Positions 38,448 through 46,132 of a stretch of 64,000 bases of DNA are shown here, piece by piece. Position numbers and translations under genes: made by a program. Origin of the DNA: Parablautia sp. Marseille-Q6255 (GTDB lineage: Bacteria > Bacillota > Clostridia > Lachnospirales > Lachnospiraceae); assembly GCF_951230155.1 (NCBI RefSeq), contig NZ_CATNVD010000006.1, positions 62,001 to 126,000 of the forward strand, read 5' to 3'. The notes under the pieces are model-generated. The model worked only from the letters and a program-made list of their open reading frames with translations. It searched no databases and was not told the DNA's origin. The stretch's first letter is position 1, and every line of letters starts with the position of its first letter.

Positions 38448-39554
38448 GTGGAAAACAAGGAGATCATAAAAGAAGTCATAGAAAATTTTTCACTTCCGGG
38501 GACACAGCCGAAGGAATGTATTGTGTACGGGAGCGGACATATTAATGACACGTATCGCCTGACGTATGAGGATGAAGCAGGGGAAAAGAGATTTATTCTC
38601 CAGAAAATGAATAAGGACATTTTCAAAAAGCCGGAGGAGCTGATGGAAAATGTAAGCCATGTGACTGCCTGGCTGCGGAAAAAGATCCAGGAAGCCGGAG
38701 GGGATCCGGAAAGGGAGACCTTAAATCTTGTGCCAACAAATGACGGATCGTCATTTTACGTGGATTCAACGGGTGACTACTGGAGAACGTATCATTTTAT
38801 TGAGGGTGCGGTGACGTATGATCAGGTAGAAAAGGAAGAGGATTTCTATCAGAGTGCTGTCGCATTTGGACATTTTCAGAGAATGCTTGCGGACTATCCG
38901 GCAGATACACTTCATGAGACGATCCCGGATTTCCACAATACAGTAGATCGTTTTGCAAAATTTCAGGCAGCTCTGGAGGCGGATGTGTGCCATCGCGCAG
39001 CAGAGGTTGCGGCAGATATCCAGTTTGTACTTGACCGCGAAGAACTGGCGCATAAGCTGTGCGATATGCAGGCAGACGGCACACTCCCTCTGCGTGTAAC
39101 ACACAATGACACAAAACTGAATAACATCATGATCGACACCCGGACACGCAGGGCGATCTGTGTGATCGACCTTGACACTGTAATGCCGGGGCTTGCAGTC
39201 AATGATTTCGGCGACTCGATCCGCTTTGGCGCGAGCACAGGGGCAGAAGATGAGCCGGATCTTTCCAAGGTGTGGTGCGATCTGCATCTGTATGAGCTGT
39301 ACGCGAAGGGCTTTATCGAGGGATGTGCAGGAGCGCTCACAGATGCAGAGATCGAGGCGCTTCCGTACGGCGCGATCCTGATGACGTTTGAGTGCGGAAT
39401 GCGGTTCCTGACAGATTATCTGGAGGGAGATCATTACTTTAAGATCCACCGGGAAGGACACAATCTGGACCGTGCAAGAACCCAGTTTAAGCTTGTGAAG
39501 GATATGGAAGACAAGCTGGAAGAGCTGCAGGCGATCGTGCGCAAATACAAATAA
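38448..39554 (+). CDS. nahK: NahK-like N-acetylhexosamine 1-kinase (APH-fold phosphotransferase)
   Basis: This 368-residue APH-fold kinase resembles bifidobacterial NahK along its length as I remember it: YGSGHINDTYRLT near the start, LQKMNKDIFKKPEELMENV, RVTHNDTKLNNIM (His219, Asn220, Asp221 as catalytic loop), VIDLDTVMPGLAVNDFGDSIRFGAST and ECGMRFLTDYLEGDHYF. NahK phosphorylates GlcNAc/GalNAc at C1, which lets sugars released by phosphorolysis of mucin or milk glycans enter UDP-sugar metabolism. The lacto-N-biose phosphorylase and uridylyltransferase genes that accompany it in bifidobacteria are not here. The start is GTG with GGGAGGG seven bases upstream. The AraC gene is divergent. Confidence 0.82.
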   Translation: MENKEIIKEVIENFSLPGTQPKECIVYGSGHINDTYRLTYEDEAGEKRFILQKMNKDIFKKPEELMENVSHVTAWLRKKIQEAGGDPERETLNLVPTNDGSSFYVDSTGDYWRTYHFIEGAVTYDQVEKEEDFYQSAVAFGHFQRMLADYPADTLHETIPDFHNTVDRFAKFQAALEADVCHRAAEVAADIQFVLDREELAHKLCDMQADGTLPLRVTHNDTKLNNIMIDTRTRRAICVIDLDTVMPGLAVNDFGDSIRFGASTGAEDEPDLSKVWCDLHLYELYAKGFIEGCAGALTDAEIEALPYGAILMTFECGMRFLTDYLEGDHYFKIHREGHNLDRARTQFKLVKDMEDKLEELQAIVRKYK

Positions 39555-39556
39555 AA

Positions 39557-39610
39557 ACTCCCTTCTCAGAAGCTGCATGACGTGCTGCTTTCTGAGAAGG
39601 GAGTCTTTTA
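39557..39610 (+). terminator. bidirectional terminator between nahK and deoC
   Basis: ACTCCCTTCTCAGAA pairs with TTCTGAGAAGGGAGT; T residues follow and A residues precede, so it can serve both convergent genes. Confidence 0.88.
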
Positions 39611-39612
39611 TG

Positions 39613-40275
39613 TCAGGCAGGATCATTCTCAGCCTTTTCCAGCTTGACAAGCCGGCTCGTCCCCAGACGGTCCGCTCCGAGACAGATGAATTTTTCTGCA
39701 TCTGCAAAGGAACTGATGCCTCCGGCTGCCTTGATCCTGACGCCGCCATGCACATGCTCTGCAAATAATGCGACGTCGTCAAATGTAGCACCGGCAGTCG
39801 AGAAGCCGGTAGAAGTTTTGATATAATCCGCTCCGGCAGCTGTTACGATCTGGCAGAGCTTGATCTTTTCGCCGTCGGTCAGCAGGCAGGTCTCAATGAT
39901 CACTTTGAGGATCTTGTCGCCGCAGACTTCCTTGATCATGCGGATCTCCTCCTCGATCGCATCAAAATTCCGGTCCTTGACATCTCCGAGATTGATCACC
40001 ATATCGATCTCATCTGCGCCGTCGCCCAGTGCAGATTGTGTTTCGAAAACCTTTACCGGAGTAGTACTGTATCCGTTTGGAAAGCCGATGACTGTGCAGA
40101 TGGCTATCCTGTCGCCCACATAGCTTTTTGCGCGCTTTACATAGGAGGGCGGGATACAGACGGAGGCAGTGCCATATGCGATCGCATCGTCACAGATCGC
40201 CTGGATCTCTGCCCATGTAGCAGTCTGAGACAGCAGGGTGTGGTCTACTTTTTTTAAGATTTCTGAGTGTTCCAT
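39613..40275 (-). CDS. deoC: deoxyribose-phosphate aldolase
   Basis: This 220-residue class I aldolase splits 2-deoxyribose-5-phosphate into acetaldehyde and glyceraldehyde 3-phosphate. [22 protein letters not shown] and the Schiff-base segment [15 protein letters not shown] are diagnostic, as is [12 protein letters not shown] with the second lysine. It serves deoxynucleoside salvage. No nucleoside phosphorylase is adjacent. AAAGGA precedes the ATG. Confidence 0.95.
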   Translation of the reverse strand: MEHSEILKKVDHTLLSQTATWAEIQAICDDAIAYGTASVCIPPSYVKRAKSYVGDRIAICTVIGFPNGYSTTPVKVFETQSALGDGADEIDMVINLGDVKDRNFDAIEEEIRMIKEVCGDKILKVIIETCLLTDGEKIKLCQIVTAAGADYIKTSTGFSTAGATFDDVALFAEHVHGGVRIKAAGGISSFADAEKFICLGADRLGTSRLVKLEKAENDPA

Positions 40276-40494
40276 GAGAATATCCTTTCTATATTTGGAG
40301 ATGAAACGCTTTTTGTGTCCGATAGGTTATACTAACACAAAACAGGATATTTTACAACAAAAGGAGTTGCGAATTGCAGGGAAAATGTTTATAATACTAT
40401 TGTTATGAAAAGACTCTGTCTGTGTGATCCGGCACAGCCCTGTGCAGGAGGCACAGCAGGAATAAATAATCTAAGAAAGGCAAGGTAAATGAAT

Positions 40495-40653
40495 ATGAAG
40501 AAATATGTATGTGGACCGTGTGGATATGAGTATGATCCGGCAGTAGGTGATCCGGATAACGGGATTGCTCCGGGAACAGCATTTGAAGACCTTCCGGAAG
40601 ACTGGGTGTGCCCGATCTGCGGCGTAGGCAAGGATGAGTTTGAAGAAGCGTAA
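40495..40653 (+). CDS. rubredoxin
   Basis: This 52-residue protein has the two iron-binding CxxC pairs, [10 protein letters not shown] (Cys6, Cys9) and [12 protein letters not shown] (Cys39, Cys42), around the typical [16 protein letters not shown] core. Rubredoxin carries single electrons in anaerobes, often to oxygen- or peroxide-reducing enzymes, none of which is adjacent here. An in-frame ATG six bases upstream (40489) is possible; AAGG lies nine bases before 40495. The 219 bases between deoC and this gene hold nothing else I can support. Confidence 0.95.
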   Translation: MKKYVCGPCGYEYDPAVGDPDNGIAPGTAFEDLPEDWVCPICGVGKDEFEEA

Positions 40654-40723
40654 TGCATAAGCTACCTGCAGAGTTTTGCTGACCTGCCAGGCTGCAGGGG
40701 ATGGCGTGTTTGCAGGAAAACAG

Positions 40724-40776
40724 GCGGGAGGCTGCGGAGTATCTTTTTCGATACGCTCTGTGGCCTCCCGTTTTTC
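40724..40776 (+). terminator. terminator after the rubredoxin gene
   Basis: CGGGAGGC..GTATC pairs with GATAC..GGCCTCCCG, followed by TTTTT. Confidence 0.85.
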
Positions 40777-40818
40777 TGCTTTGTAGTATACACCTGCGCG
40801 GCAAAAGTGTGCTCTGTA

Positions 40819-41235
40819 TTACAGACTGTCAATGATCTGCGAGGCGTGCAGTGCGCGGGAGATGATGTGCCGGGACTCCTGATCGAGGTCAGGCGGCAGA
40901 GCTGTGTCGTATGGCTCATCATTGAGCAGTGCACCGGAGAGAAGATAGATGTAGTATTCACCATCGGTATGCTCTTCTGTAAGCGCCTCGCCCTTAATAC
41001 TCATTTCTTTTGTGTCTTTTTCTCTGCCGAGGCTTAGTTCTGTCAGTGTCTCAAGCATGATGCAGAAATGCTTTTCATCCCATGCAGCCAGATAGATGCA
41101 TTTGCACAGCCCTTTTGTGAAAAAGGGGTAATGGCAGTAACAGTCGAAAAGCTCTTTGAACCGTGTGCGGTGCTGGGGAGTTTCAAACATTTTTTCACGA
41201 TCCAGTGACAAAAAGCAAGTCTTTTTCCAATCCAT
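40819..41235 (-). CDS. hypothetical protein (138 aa)
   Basis: AGGAGG seven bases upstream supports the start MDWKKTCFLSLDREKMF. The protein is soluble, without membrane helix or signal peptide. It is rich in aromatic residues in the first 60 positions (FKELFDCYCHYPFFTKGLCKCIYLAAWDEKHF, split into two stretches), with several cysteines, and acidic thereafter. I recognise no domain. It lies 20 bases downstream of the ABC-F gene on the same strand and is probably cotranscribed with it. Confidence 0.78.
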   Translation of the reverse strand: MDWKKTCFLSLDREKMFETPQHRTRFKELFDCYCHYPFFTKGLCKCIYLAAWDEKHFCIMLETLTELSLGREKDTKEMSIKGEALTEEHTDGEYYIYLLSGALLNDEPYDTALPPDLDQESRHIISRALHASQIIDSL

Positions 41236-41255
41236 AACTCATCCTCCTAAACGTA

Positions 41256-43127
41256 TCAGTCAGAACCTGACAAGATTTTTTCATGCAGCTCGTTTAAATA
41301 GACCCAGCGCTCCAGCTTCTGATCGAGCTGCAGCTGTACCTGTTCTTTTTCGAGAAGGATCTGATTCAGCTTTCCATAATCGGTGGCAGCGGCGGCTTCT
41401 TTTGACTCCAGCGCGGCAAGCTGTTCCTCCAGTGCGGCGATCTCACTGTCGATCACCTCGAATTCTTTTTGTTCTTTAAAAGAGAACTTCAGCTTTTTTG
41501 TGCCGCCCCAGGTGCTCCGGCTGTCGGAGACTGTTTTTGGAGGCGCCATACTCTCAGCGCTATCAGCGGTATCTGCCAGTGATGACTGTCCCAAAAGAGC
41601 GTTTGCCTCTGTTTTTCGTGCGTACGTTCCGGCAGAGGTCTCCTGGCTGCGTGCATTCAGATAATCGGAGTATCCGCCCTCGTACTGGCGGATGGATCCG
41701 TTTCCTTCAAAAGCGAACATCCGGCGTGCGACACGATCCAGAAAGTAGCGGTCATGCGATACTGTGATGACGATGCCGTCAAAGTGATCCAGATATTCCT
41801 CGAGGATCTCAAGTGTCTGGATATCCAGATCATTGGTCGGCTCATCGAGGATCAGTACATTTGGTCCGCTCATCAGTACGCGCATCAGATAAAGACGGCG
41901 TTTTTCACCGCCGGAGAGCTTTTCGATTTTGGACCACTGCATGGTCCCGTCAAACAGAAAGCGCTCCATCATCTGAGAGGCAGTGATGCGTCCATCGGCG
42001 GTCTGGATGTATTCTCCGACCTCCCGGACATATTCAATCGCGGTAAGAGAGGTGTCCATATCCTCACTCTCCTGTGAGAAGTAGCCGATACGGATCGTCT
42101 GCCCGATCGTCACAGTACCCTCATCTGGTGGGATGATCTGGTTGATGATTTTGAGCAGAGTGCTTTTTCCGCATCCATTAGGACCTGTGATGCCGATACG
42201 GTCATTGCGCAGAAAAATATAGGTATAGTCCCGGATCAGGCAGTTCTCTCCGTAGGATTTGCAGATATGGTCAAGCTCGATCGTCGTGCGCCCCATGCGG
42301 CTGCTCACAGAGCTTAACTGTATGCGGGCGTCTTCTGTGGGAGCCTGTACTGCCTGCATGGCACGGATACGGTCGATGTGCGCTTTTTGCTTTGTAGAAC
42401 GTGCGCGCGCCCCTCTGGCAAGCCATGCAAGCTCTGTACGCAGCAGGCTCTGGCGCTTGCGTTCCGAAGCAATCTCCATATCCTGGCGTTCGGATCTGAG
42501 CGCCAGATAGCTGGCGTAATCACCGGGATAGCTGTAGAGCCGTCCTTTGTCGATCTCTACGATCCGGGTCGCGATGCTGTCAAGAAAATAGCGGTCATGT
42601 GTGACCATCACGATCGCTCCGCGAAAATCAACGAGGTAGTTTTCCAGCCATCCGGCCATCTCGCTGTCGAGATGGTTTGTCGGCTCATCAAGGATGAGAA
42701 TATCAACCGGGGCAAGGACAGCGTTGGCCAGTGCGATCCTTTTTCGCTGCCCGCCGGAAAGGTGGGAGACTTTTTCGCAAGCAGGCGGAAGCCCGAGCCG
42801 GTTGATCGCTGCGAGCGCATCGCTCTTGGCGCTCCATTCATTCATGCTGTTTACATTATTTTTTAAGATCGCGTCCAGAACAGTAGCTCCCTCGTCAAAA
42901 ACGGGGCTTTGCGGAAGATAACGGACTGTTATATTGCGTCCCCGGGTCACGGTACCCTGATCAGGCTCTTCGAGACCGGCGATGATACGCAGAAGCGTCG
43001 ATTTTCCGGTTCCATTGATACCGATGATGCCGATTTTTTCTCCTTCATTGATGGAAAAATCAGCATCGTCAAGAAGAACGCGCTGGGTGAAGATTTTGGT
43101 CAGATGTTCGGCTGTCAGCAGATTCAT
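41256..43127 (-). CDS. ABC-F family ATPase, Uup-like
   Basis: GAGGAGA eight bases upstream sets the start at 43127 (623 residues); a longer frame extends into the leader and lacks support. There are two ABC domains and no membrane part: Walker A GINGTGKS (36-43) and GPNGCGKS, signatures LSGGQRKR and LSGGEKRR, and Walker B LILDEPTNHLD and LILDEPTNDLD. The linker is ABC-F type. A C-terminal coiled coil (about 545-620, rich in Glu, Gln, Leu) is characteristic of Uup, which acts on ribosomes or DNA structure. Antibiotic-resistance ABC-F proteins usually lack such a tail, so a housekeeping role is likelier, but a terminator in its leader hints at regulation. Confidence 0.93.
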   Translation of the reverse strand: MNLLTAEHLTKIFTQRVLLDDADFSINEGEKIGIIGINGTGKSTLLRIIAGLEEPDQGTVTRGRNITVRYLPQSPVFDEGATVLDAILKNNVNSMNEWSAKSDALAAINRLGLPPACEKVSHLSGGQRKRIALANAVLAPVDILILDEPTNHLDSEMAGWLENYLVDFRGAIVMVTHDRYFLDSIATRIVEIDKGRLYSYPGDYASYLALRSERQDMEIASERKRQSLLRTELAWLARGARARSTKQKAHIDRIRAMQAVQAPTEDARIQLSSVSSRMGRTTIELDHICKSYGENCLIRDYTYIFLRNDRIGITGPNGCGKSTLLKIINQIIPPDEGTVTIGQTIRIGYFSQESEDMDTSLTAIEYVREVGEYIQTADGRITASQMMERFLFDGTMQWSKIEKLSGGEKRRLYLMRVLMSGPNVLILDEPTNDLDIQTLEILEEYLDHFDGIVITVSHDRYFLDRVARRMFAFEGNGSIRQYEGGYSDYLNARSQETSAGTYARKTEANALLGQSSLADTADSAESMAPPKTVSDSRSTWGGTKKLKFSFKEQKEFEVIDSEIAALEEQLAALESKEAAAATDYGKLNQILLEKEQVQLQLDQKLERWVYLNELHEKILSGSD

Positions 43128-43155
43128 AGTAAATATCTCCTCAGTCTGTATAATA

Positions 43156-43194
43156 TAAAAACGGTGCGGAAGTATGCTTTGAGCTTCCGGCACC
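43156..43194 (-). terminator. leader terminator/attenuator upstream of the ABC-F gene
   Basis: On the minus strand GGTGC-G-GGAAG pairs with CTTCC-GCACC (one bulge), followed by GTTTTT, 29 bases before the ABC-F start codon. A competing hairpin (CGCATC-AG-GATGCG) lies just upstream of it. Intrinsic terminators in the leaders of ABC-F genes are known to mediate antibiotic- or ribosome-stalling-dependent attenuation. A possible 37-codon leader frame (43124-43237) ends overlapping the ABC-F ATG but lacks a ribosome-binding site. Confidence 0.65.
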
Positions 43195-43315
43195 GGGTCG
43201 CATCCTGATGCGCGCCAGATTCCCTTTGTATTGTCATAAAAGGCTATAGCCAGTATACCGCATTTTGGGGAAAATTGGCACCAGAATTTCAAAAGAAATA
43301 AAAAAAGAAGGGAAA

Positions 43316-43366
43316 AGAAAAACAGGAAAGCAGCGGGGGACGCAAAGGGTCACCTCGCTGTTCCTG
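43316..43366 (-). terminator. terminator after the protein-kinase gene
   Basis: On the minus strand CAGGAA-CAGCG pairs with CGCTG-(CT)-TTCCTG, followed by TTTTT. Confidence 0.75.
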
Positions 43367-43386
43367 CTTTGAGGGGGAAAATCATA

Positions 43387-44193
43387 TTAGGTACGGGCGC
43401 TTTGAAGCGCAGCCAGAAGCTCTGCGGCGCTCTGATAGCGCTCCTTTGGGCAGGGACGCGTCACTTTCTGGATGATATGTGCCAGATGCGGCCCAAGCTC
43501 GTCGAGGATTGCATCCGTTACCTTGTATTCTCCGGTGAGACAGTAGTAAAAAAGGATACCGAGAGAATACAGATCGCTGCGGATATCGGTGTGATGGCAG
43601 CGAAACTGCTCCGGAGGCGCGGTGAGCTTTGTGCCCATGATGGTAATATCATCGGACAGCTCCGTCCGGTAAAGCTGCGAGATCCCCAGATCTATAAAAT
43701 GACAGCCGCCATCGGGATCAATGACGACATTTTGCGGCTTAATGTCCCGGTGGATGAGCGGGGGCTCCATGCTGTGCATGAACTGGAGCAGTCTGGTCAG
43801 CGAGATTACGTACTCCAGAGCCAGATCGGGATCGATACCGGGTCTGGTATAATTAATCTCACACAGATCTTCCAGTGTCTGACCCGGGATGTAGGTACGG
43901 ATATAATACGTGATCCCTCTGTGGACAGCCAGATAGACCGGAAGCGGGAATGCGCACGCAAACACGCTGTCAGAGGATCTGTGGATATGCTCCAAAATCT
44001 TTTTTTCATTGGCCAGCATGTCCGAATAGACGGAAGGAACGGCCGTTTTCAGCAGGTATTCCTGAGCTGAGGCTCTGGTAGACAGCAGATAAGTAGCGGA
44101 CTGCTTTGTATATTTCAGACAGGAACGGATCGTGTAGGTACGGGAGAGCGCTGGCGGGAGGATCCTTGGGATATGCTCCGGGAATCTCTTCAT
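43387..44193 (-). CDS. soluble Ser/Thr protein kinase (Hanks type)
   Basis: GGAGGAG precedes the start at 44193 (268 residues). The kinase core is complete from YLLKT (Lys49) through NEKK (Glu63), HRDIKPQNV (148-156, catalytic Asp150, Asn155), DLG in place of DFG (168-170), PPEQF (194-198) and SDLYSLGILFYYCLTG. A glycine-rich P-loop is not recognisable, so ATP binding may be unusual. It has no membrane helix and no PASTA domains, unlike PrkC. The gene overlaps the upstream HTH gene by four bases (ATGA). The two form a unit with its own promoter, and a ZorAB-like pair lies 450 bases upstream on the same strand. Confidence 0.88.
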   Translation of the reverse strand: MKRFPEHIPRILPPALSRTYTIRSCLKYTKQSATYLLSTRASAQEYLLKTAVPSVYSDMLANEKKILEHIHRSSDSVFACAFPLPVYLAVHRGITYYIRTYIPGQTLEDLCEINYTRPGIDPDLALEYVISLTRLLQFMHSMEPPLIHRDIKPQNVVIDPDGGCHFIDLGISQLYRTELSDDITIMGTKLTAPPEQFRCHHTDIRSDLYSLGILFYYCLTGEYKVTDAILDELGPHLAHIIQKVTRPCPKERYQSAAELLAALQSART

Positions 44194-44645
44194 GAGTGCT
44201 CCTCCCTGTACAGAGGAAGTTCCTGCTCGCTGATCAGAAAGTCGTTCGTCTGCTGCATGGTATATTTCTTCTCGATCGCAAAAATAACAGCCGCATCGCG
44301 TCGAACCTTGGCGTACAGTGTACCCTGATGTGCCAGACGCAGCAGCTGGTTTGTCTCGCTGAGTGTGGCCGGCAGACACAGGCAGATCCGAAGGATGATG
44401 TTGCGTCCGGGTGTTTTCTGACCACTCAGGATATGATAGAAATAGGAGCGCTCAATCCCGCTGGCACTGATGATCTCCTTCGGGGTCTTTGCGTATTTAT
44501 CCATCAGATGATAGAGAAAATGACAGAAAACAGGTTCGGTCTCTTTATCGTGGTAGGCTGCGGTCACTTCTGAAAAATGTCCTGATTTTTTGATAATAGA
44601 GAGAAGCTGCGAAGTGGTCAGTCCGTTTTTTTGCTGGTTTTTCAT
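44190..44645 (-). CDS. XRE-like helix-turn-helix protein coupled to the kinase
   Basis: GAGGTGA a few bases upstream supports the start at 44645 (151 residues). The central helices TPKEIISASGIERSYFYHILSGQKTPGRNIILRI (in consecutive segments) look like a lambda-repressor/XRE DNA-binding domain. The C-terminal half (TNQLLRLAHQG, VRRDAAVIFAIEKK, TNDFLISEQ) is helical and might bind the kinase. Its stop overlaps the kinase start, so the two are made together. Targets are unknown; autoregulation or phosphorylation by the kinase are guesses. Confidence 0.75.
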   Translation of the reverse strand: MKNQQKNGLTTSQLLSIIKKSGHFSEVTAAYHDKETEPVFCHFLYHLMDKYAKTPKEIISASGIERSYFYHILSGQKTPGRNIILRICLCLPATLSETNQLLRLAHQGTLYAKVRRDAAVIFAIEKKYTMQQTNDFLISEQELPLYREEHS

Positions 44646-44726
44646 AAAAATCACCTCAGCTTTATCTTCATAATAAACTAACAGAAACGTGAAGACATGC
44701 ACTGCACAGTATTATTAGTTGTAAAA

Positions 44727-44755
44727 ATTATATCACATGCAGAAGGGAGAGACAA
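44727..44755 (-). promoter_or_regulatory. promoter of the HTH-kinase pair
   Basis: On the minus strand TTGTCT-N17-TATAAT, 81 bases before the HTH start. It lets the pair be expressed separately from the motor genes upstream. Confidence 0.7.
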
Positions 44756-44831
44756 TTTGTTTGAAATCATAGAGCTAAAAGTCTACTATAAGAACACAGG
44801 CAGGTGACTGAAAAAAAGATAAAATTAGGGC

Positions 44832-44860
44832 TTGACAAAAAAGAAAAACTGAGATAGAAT
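44832..44860 (+). promoter_or_regulatory. promoter of tRNA-Gly(TCC)
   Basis: TTGACA-N17-TAGAAT, 53 bases before the tRNA. Confidence 0.8.
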
Positions 44861-44913
44861 ATCACCGTTGTCAAACAGAATAGTTGCTGTAAGCTGAAAA
44901 GCTTCGGTATCAT

Positions 44914-44984
44914 GCGGGTGTAGTTCAATGGTAGAACACCAGCCTTCCAAGCTGGATACGTGGGTTCGATTCCCATCACCCGCT
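44914..44984 (+). tRNA. tRNA-Gly (anticodon TCC)
   Basis: Complete cloverleaf: acceptor GCGGGTG/CACCCGC, anticodon stem CCAGC/GCTGG around loop CTTCCAA (anticodon TCC), T-arm GGGTTCGATTCCC. CCA is not encoded. The gene lies on the plus strand between two minus-strand units. Confidence 0.95.
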
Positions 44985-45014
44985 TTTTTGCTGCCTGGGG
45001 CAGCGTCTGATCTG

Positions 45015-45054
45015 TACTCTGAAAGTCGGGGATTCCCGGCCTTCAGAGTATTTT
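45015..45054 (+). terminator. terminator after tRNA-Gly(TCC)
   Basis: TACTCTGAA pairs with TTCAGAGTA, followed by TTTT. A TTTTTT run right at the tRNA end may already stop some transcripts. Confidence 0.75.
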
Positions 45055-45098
45055 ACTTTGCAAAGAAGATCTTGTGCGGTGCCCGGAACGTCGATCGA

Positions 45099-46106
45099 TC
45101 AGTTTTCGGCCTGTGTCTTTTGCGATGCCTGATCCATGACCTGCTTTAGTTCATTGATCATTTCTTCGTCTTTTAAGCTGAATTTGATCTCTACGCGGCG
45201 TGAGGCATCCATGTTGATCTGACCATTCTCATCGTACACGGGATTGCTCATGGAGTGCCCATTGGCAGTGAGACGGGCCTTGAGCTGTTCCTGCTCTTCG
45301 CCGGTAAGGAAAGAAGCGGCGTTCACGAACAGATAGTTTGCTACTGCAAGCGCACGCTCCTGGGAGAGCTGCAGGTTGTAGAGATAATCGCCGTCCGTAT
45401 CTGTGTAGCCGTCAATGCGGACTTCCGCAAGATAGCTCTGGTATTTTTCAGACATCAGTACCTTGCAGTAGACCGGAAGGATTTCTCCGAGCATAGCGTT
45501 GCCCTCTTCGGTCAGTACACTCTCATTGTAGGCAAAGAGAACATTGGAGTCGAGGGCAATCGACCCATCTGTCTCATCGATCACAACGTTTAGACTTTGC
45601 TGGTCAAACTCCTGTTTCAGATCAGAGATCAGATCTGCTTTGATGCCAATGATCTGCTCGATTTTCTGCTGCTGCTGCGCCATCAGATTTTCCTGTTCAT
45701 CGAGCGCCGCCTGCTGCTGCGCCATCAGGGCATTCTGCTTTTCGAGTTCTTTTTGCTGGGAAAGGACGAGCGCAGACTGCTCATCGAGGTCTTGTTGCTG
45801 GCTGGCAAGAAGCGCTGCCTGTTCATCCAGATCATTTTGCTGACTGGCAAGCAGGGAATTCTGCTCGTCCAGTTCCGTCTGCTGCGTTGCAAGCAGCGCT
45901 TCGCGCTCCTGGAGCTCGGCGAGCAGCTGATCCTGTGTGAGCTGATGCGCGGCTTTTTCGGCAAGCGCTTCCTGATAATTTTTCTGTGCCTGCATAAAGG
46001 AAATACACAGGACAAGTACGAAGAGCAGGAGCAGTCCGGCCATCATATCTGAGTAGGAGCGCCAGATATTGTGACGCTCATAGGTTTTCTTTCGTTTCTT
46101 ATACAT
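45099..46106 (-). CDS. OmpA/MotB-like peptidoglycan-binding stator protein (ZorB-like)
   Basis: This 335-residue protein has a basic N-terminus and one membrane helix (21-38) preceded by WRSYSDMMAG, where Asp20 sits like the proton-carrying aspartate of MotB/ZorB. Residues 63-146 are six tandem 14-residue repeats of the form xxLDEQxxLLASQQ, a coiled-coil stalk. The C-terminal OmpA domain has IDGYTDTDGDYLYNLQLSQERALAV and NMDASRRVEIKF, with the Asp and Arg that hold diaminopimelate in peptidoglycan. GAGGGA lies seven bases upstream. The partner MotA/ExbB-like gene ends 26 bases before it. Together they should form a wall-anchored proton-driven channel. Confidence 0.88.
   Translation of the reverse strand: MYKKRKKTYERHNIWRSYSDMMAGLLLLFVLVLCISFMQAQKNYQEALAEKAAHQLTQDQLLAELQEREALLATQQTELDEQNSLLASQQNDLDEQAALLASQQQDLDEQSALVLSQQKELEKQNALMAQQQAALDEQENLMAQQQQKIEQIIGIKADLISDLKQEFDQQSLNVVIDETDGSIALDSNVLFAYNESVLTEEGNAMLGEILPVYCKVLMSEKYQSYLAEVRIDGYTDTDGDYLYNLQLSQERALAVANYLFVNAASFLTGEEQEQLKARLTANGHSMSNPVYDENGQINMDASRRVEIKFSLKDEEMINELKQVMDQASQKTQAEN
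45669..45920 (-). repeat. six tandem 42-bp repeats within the OmpA-like gene
   Basis: The DNA encoding residues 63-146 of the OmpA-like protein is a tandem array with a 42-bp period (6 units, degenerate at the ends). Each unit encodes two heptads. Such arrays can change copy number by slippage in steps of 14 residues without breaking the frame. Confidence 0.85.
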
Positions 46107-46132
46107 TGGATATCCCTCGTTTTTTAAAACTG

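Noticed and set aside
45015-45054. Use of the tRNA-Gly terminator hairpin as terminator of the OmpA-like gene
   Set aside because: On the minus strand the hairpin is followed by CAGATC and not by a T-run, so it works only for the plus-strand tRNA.
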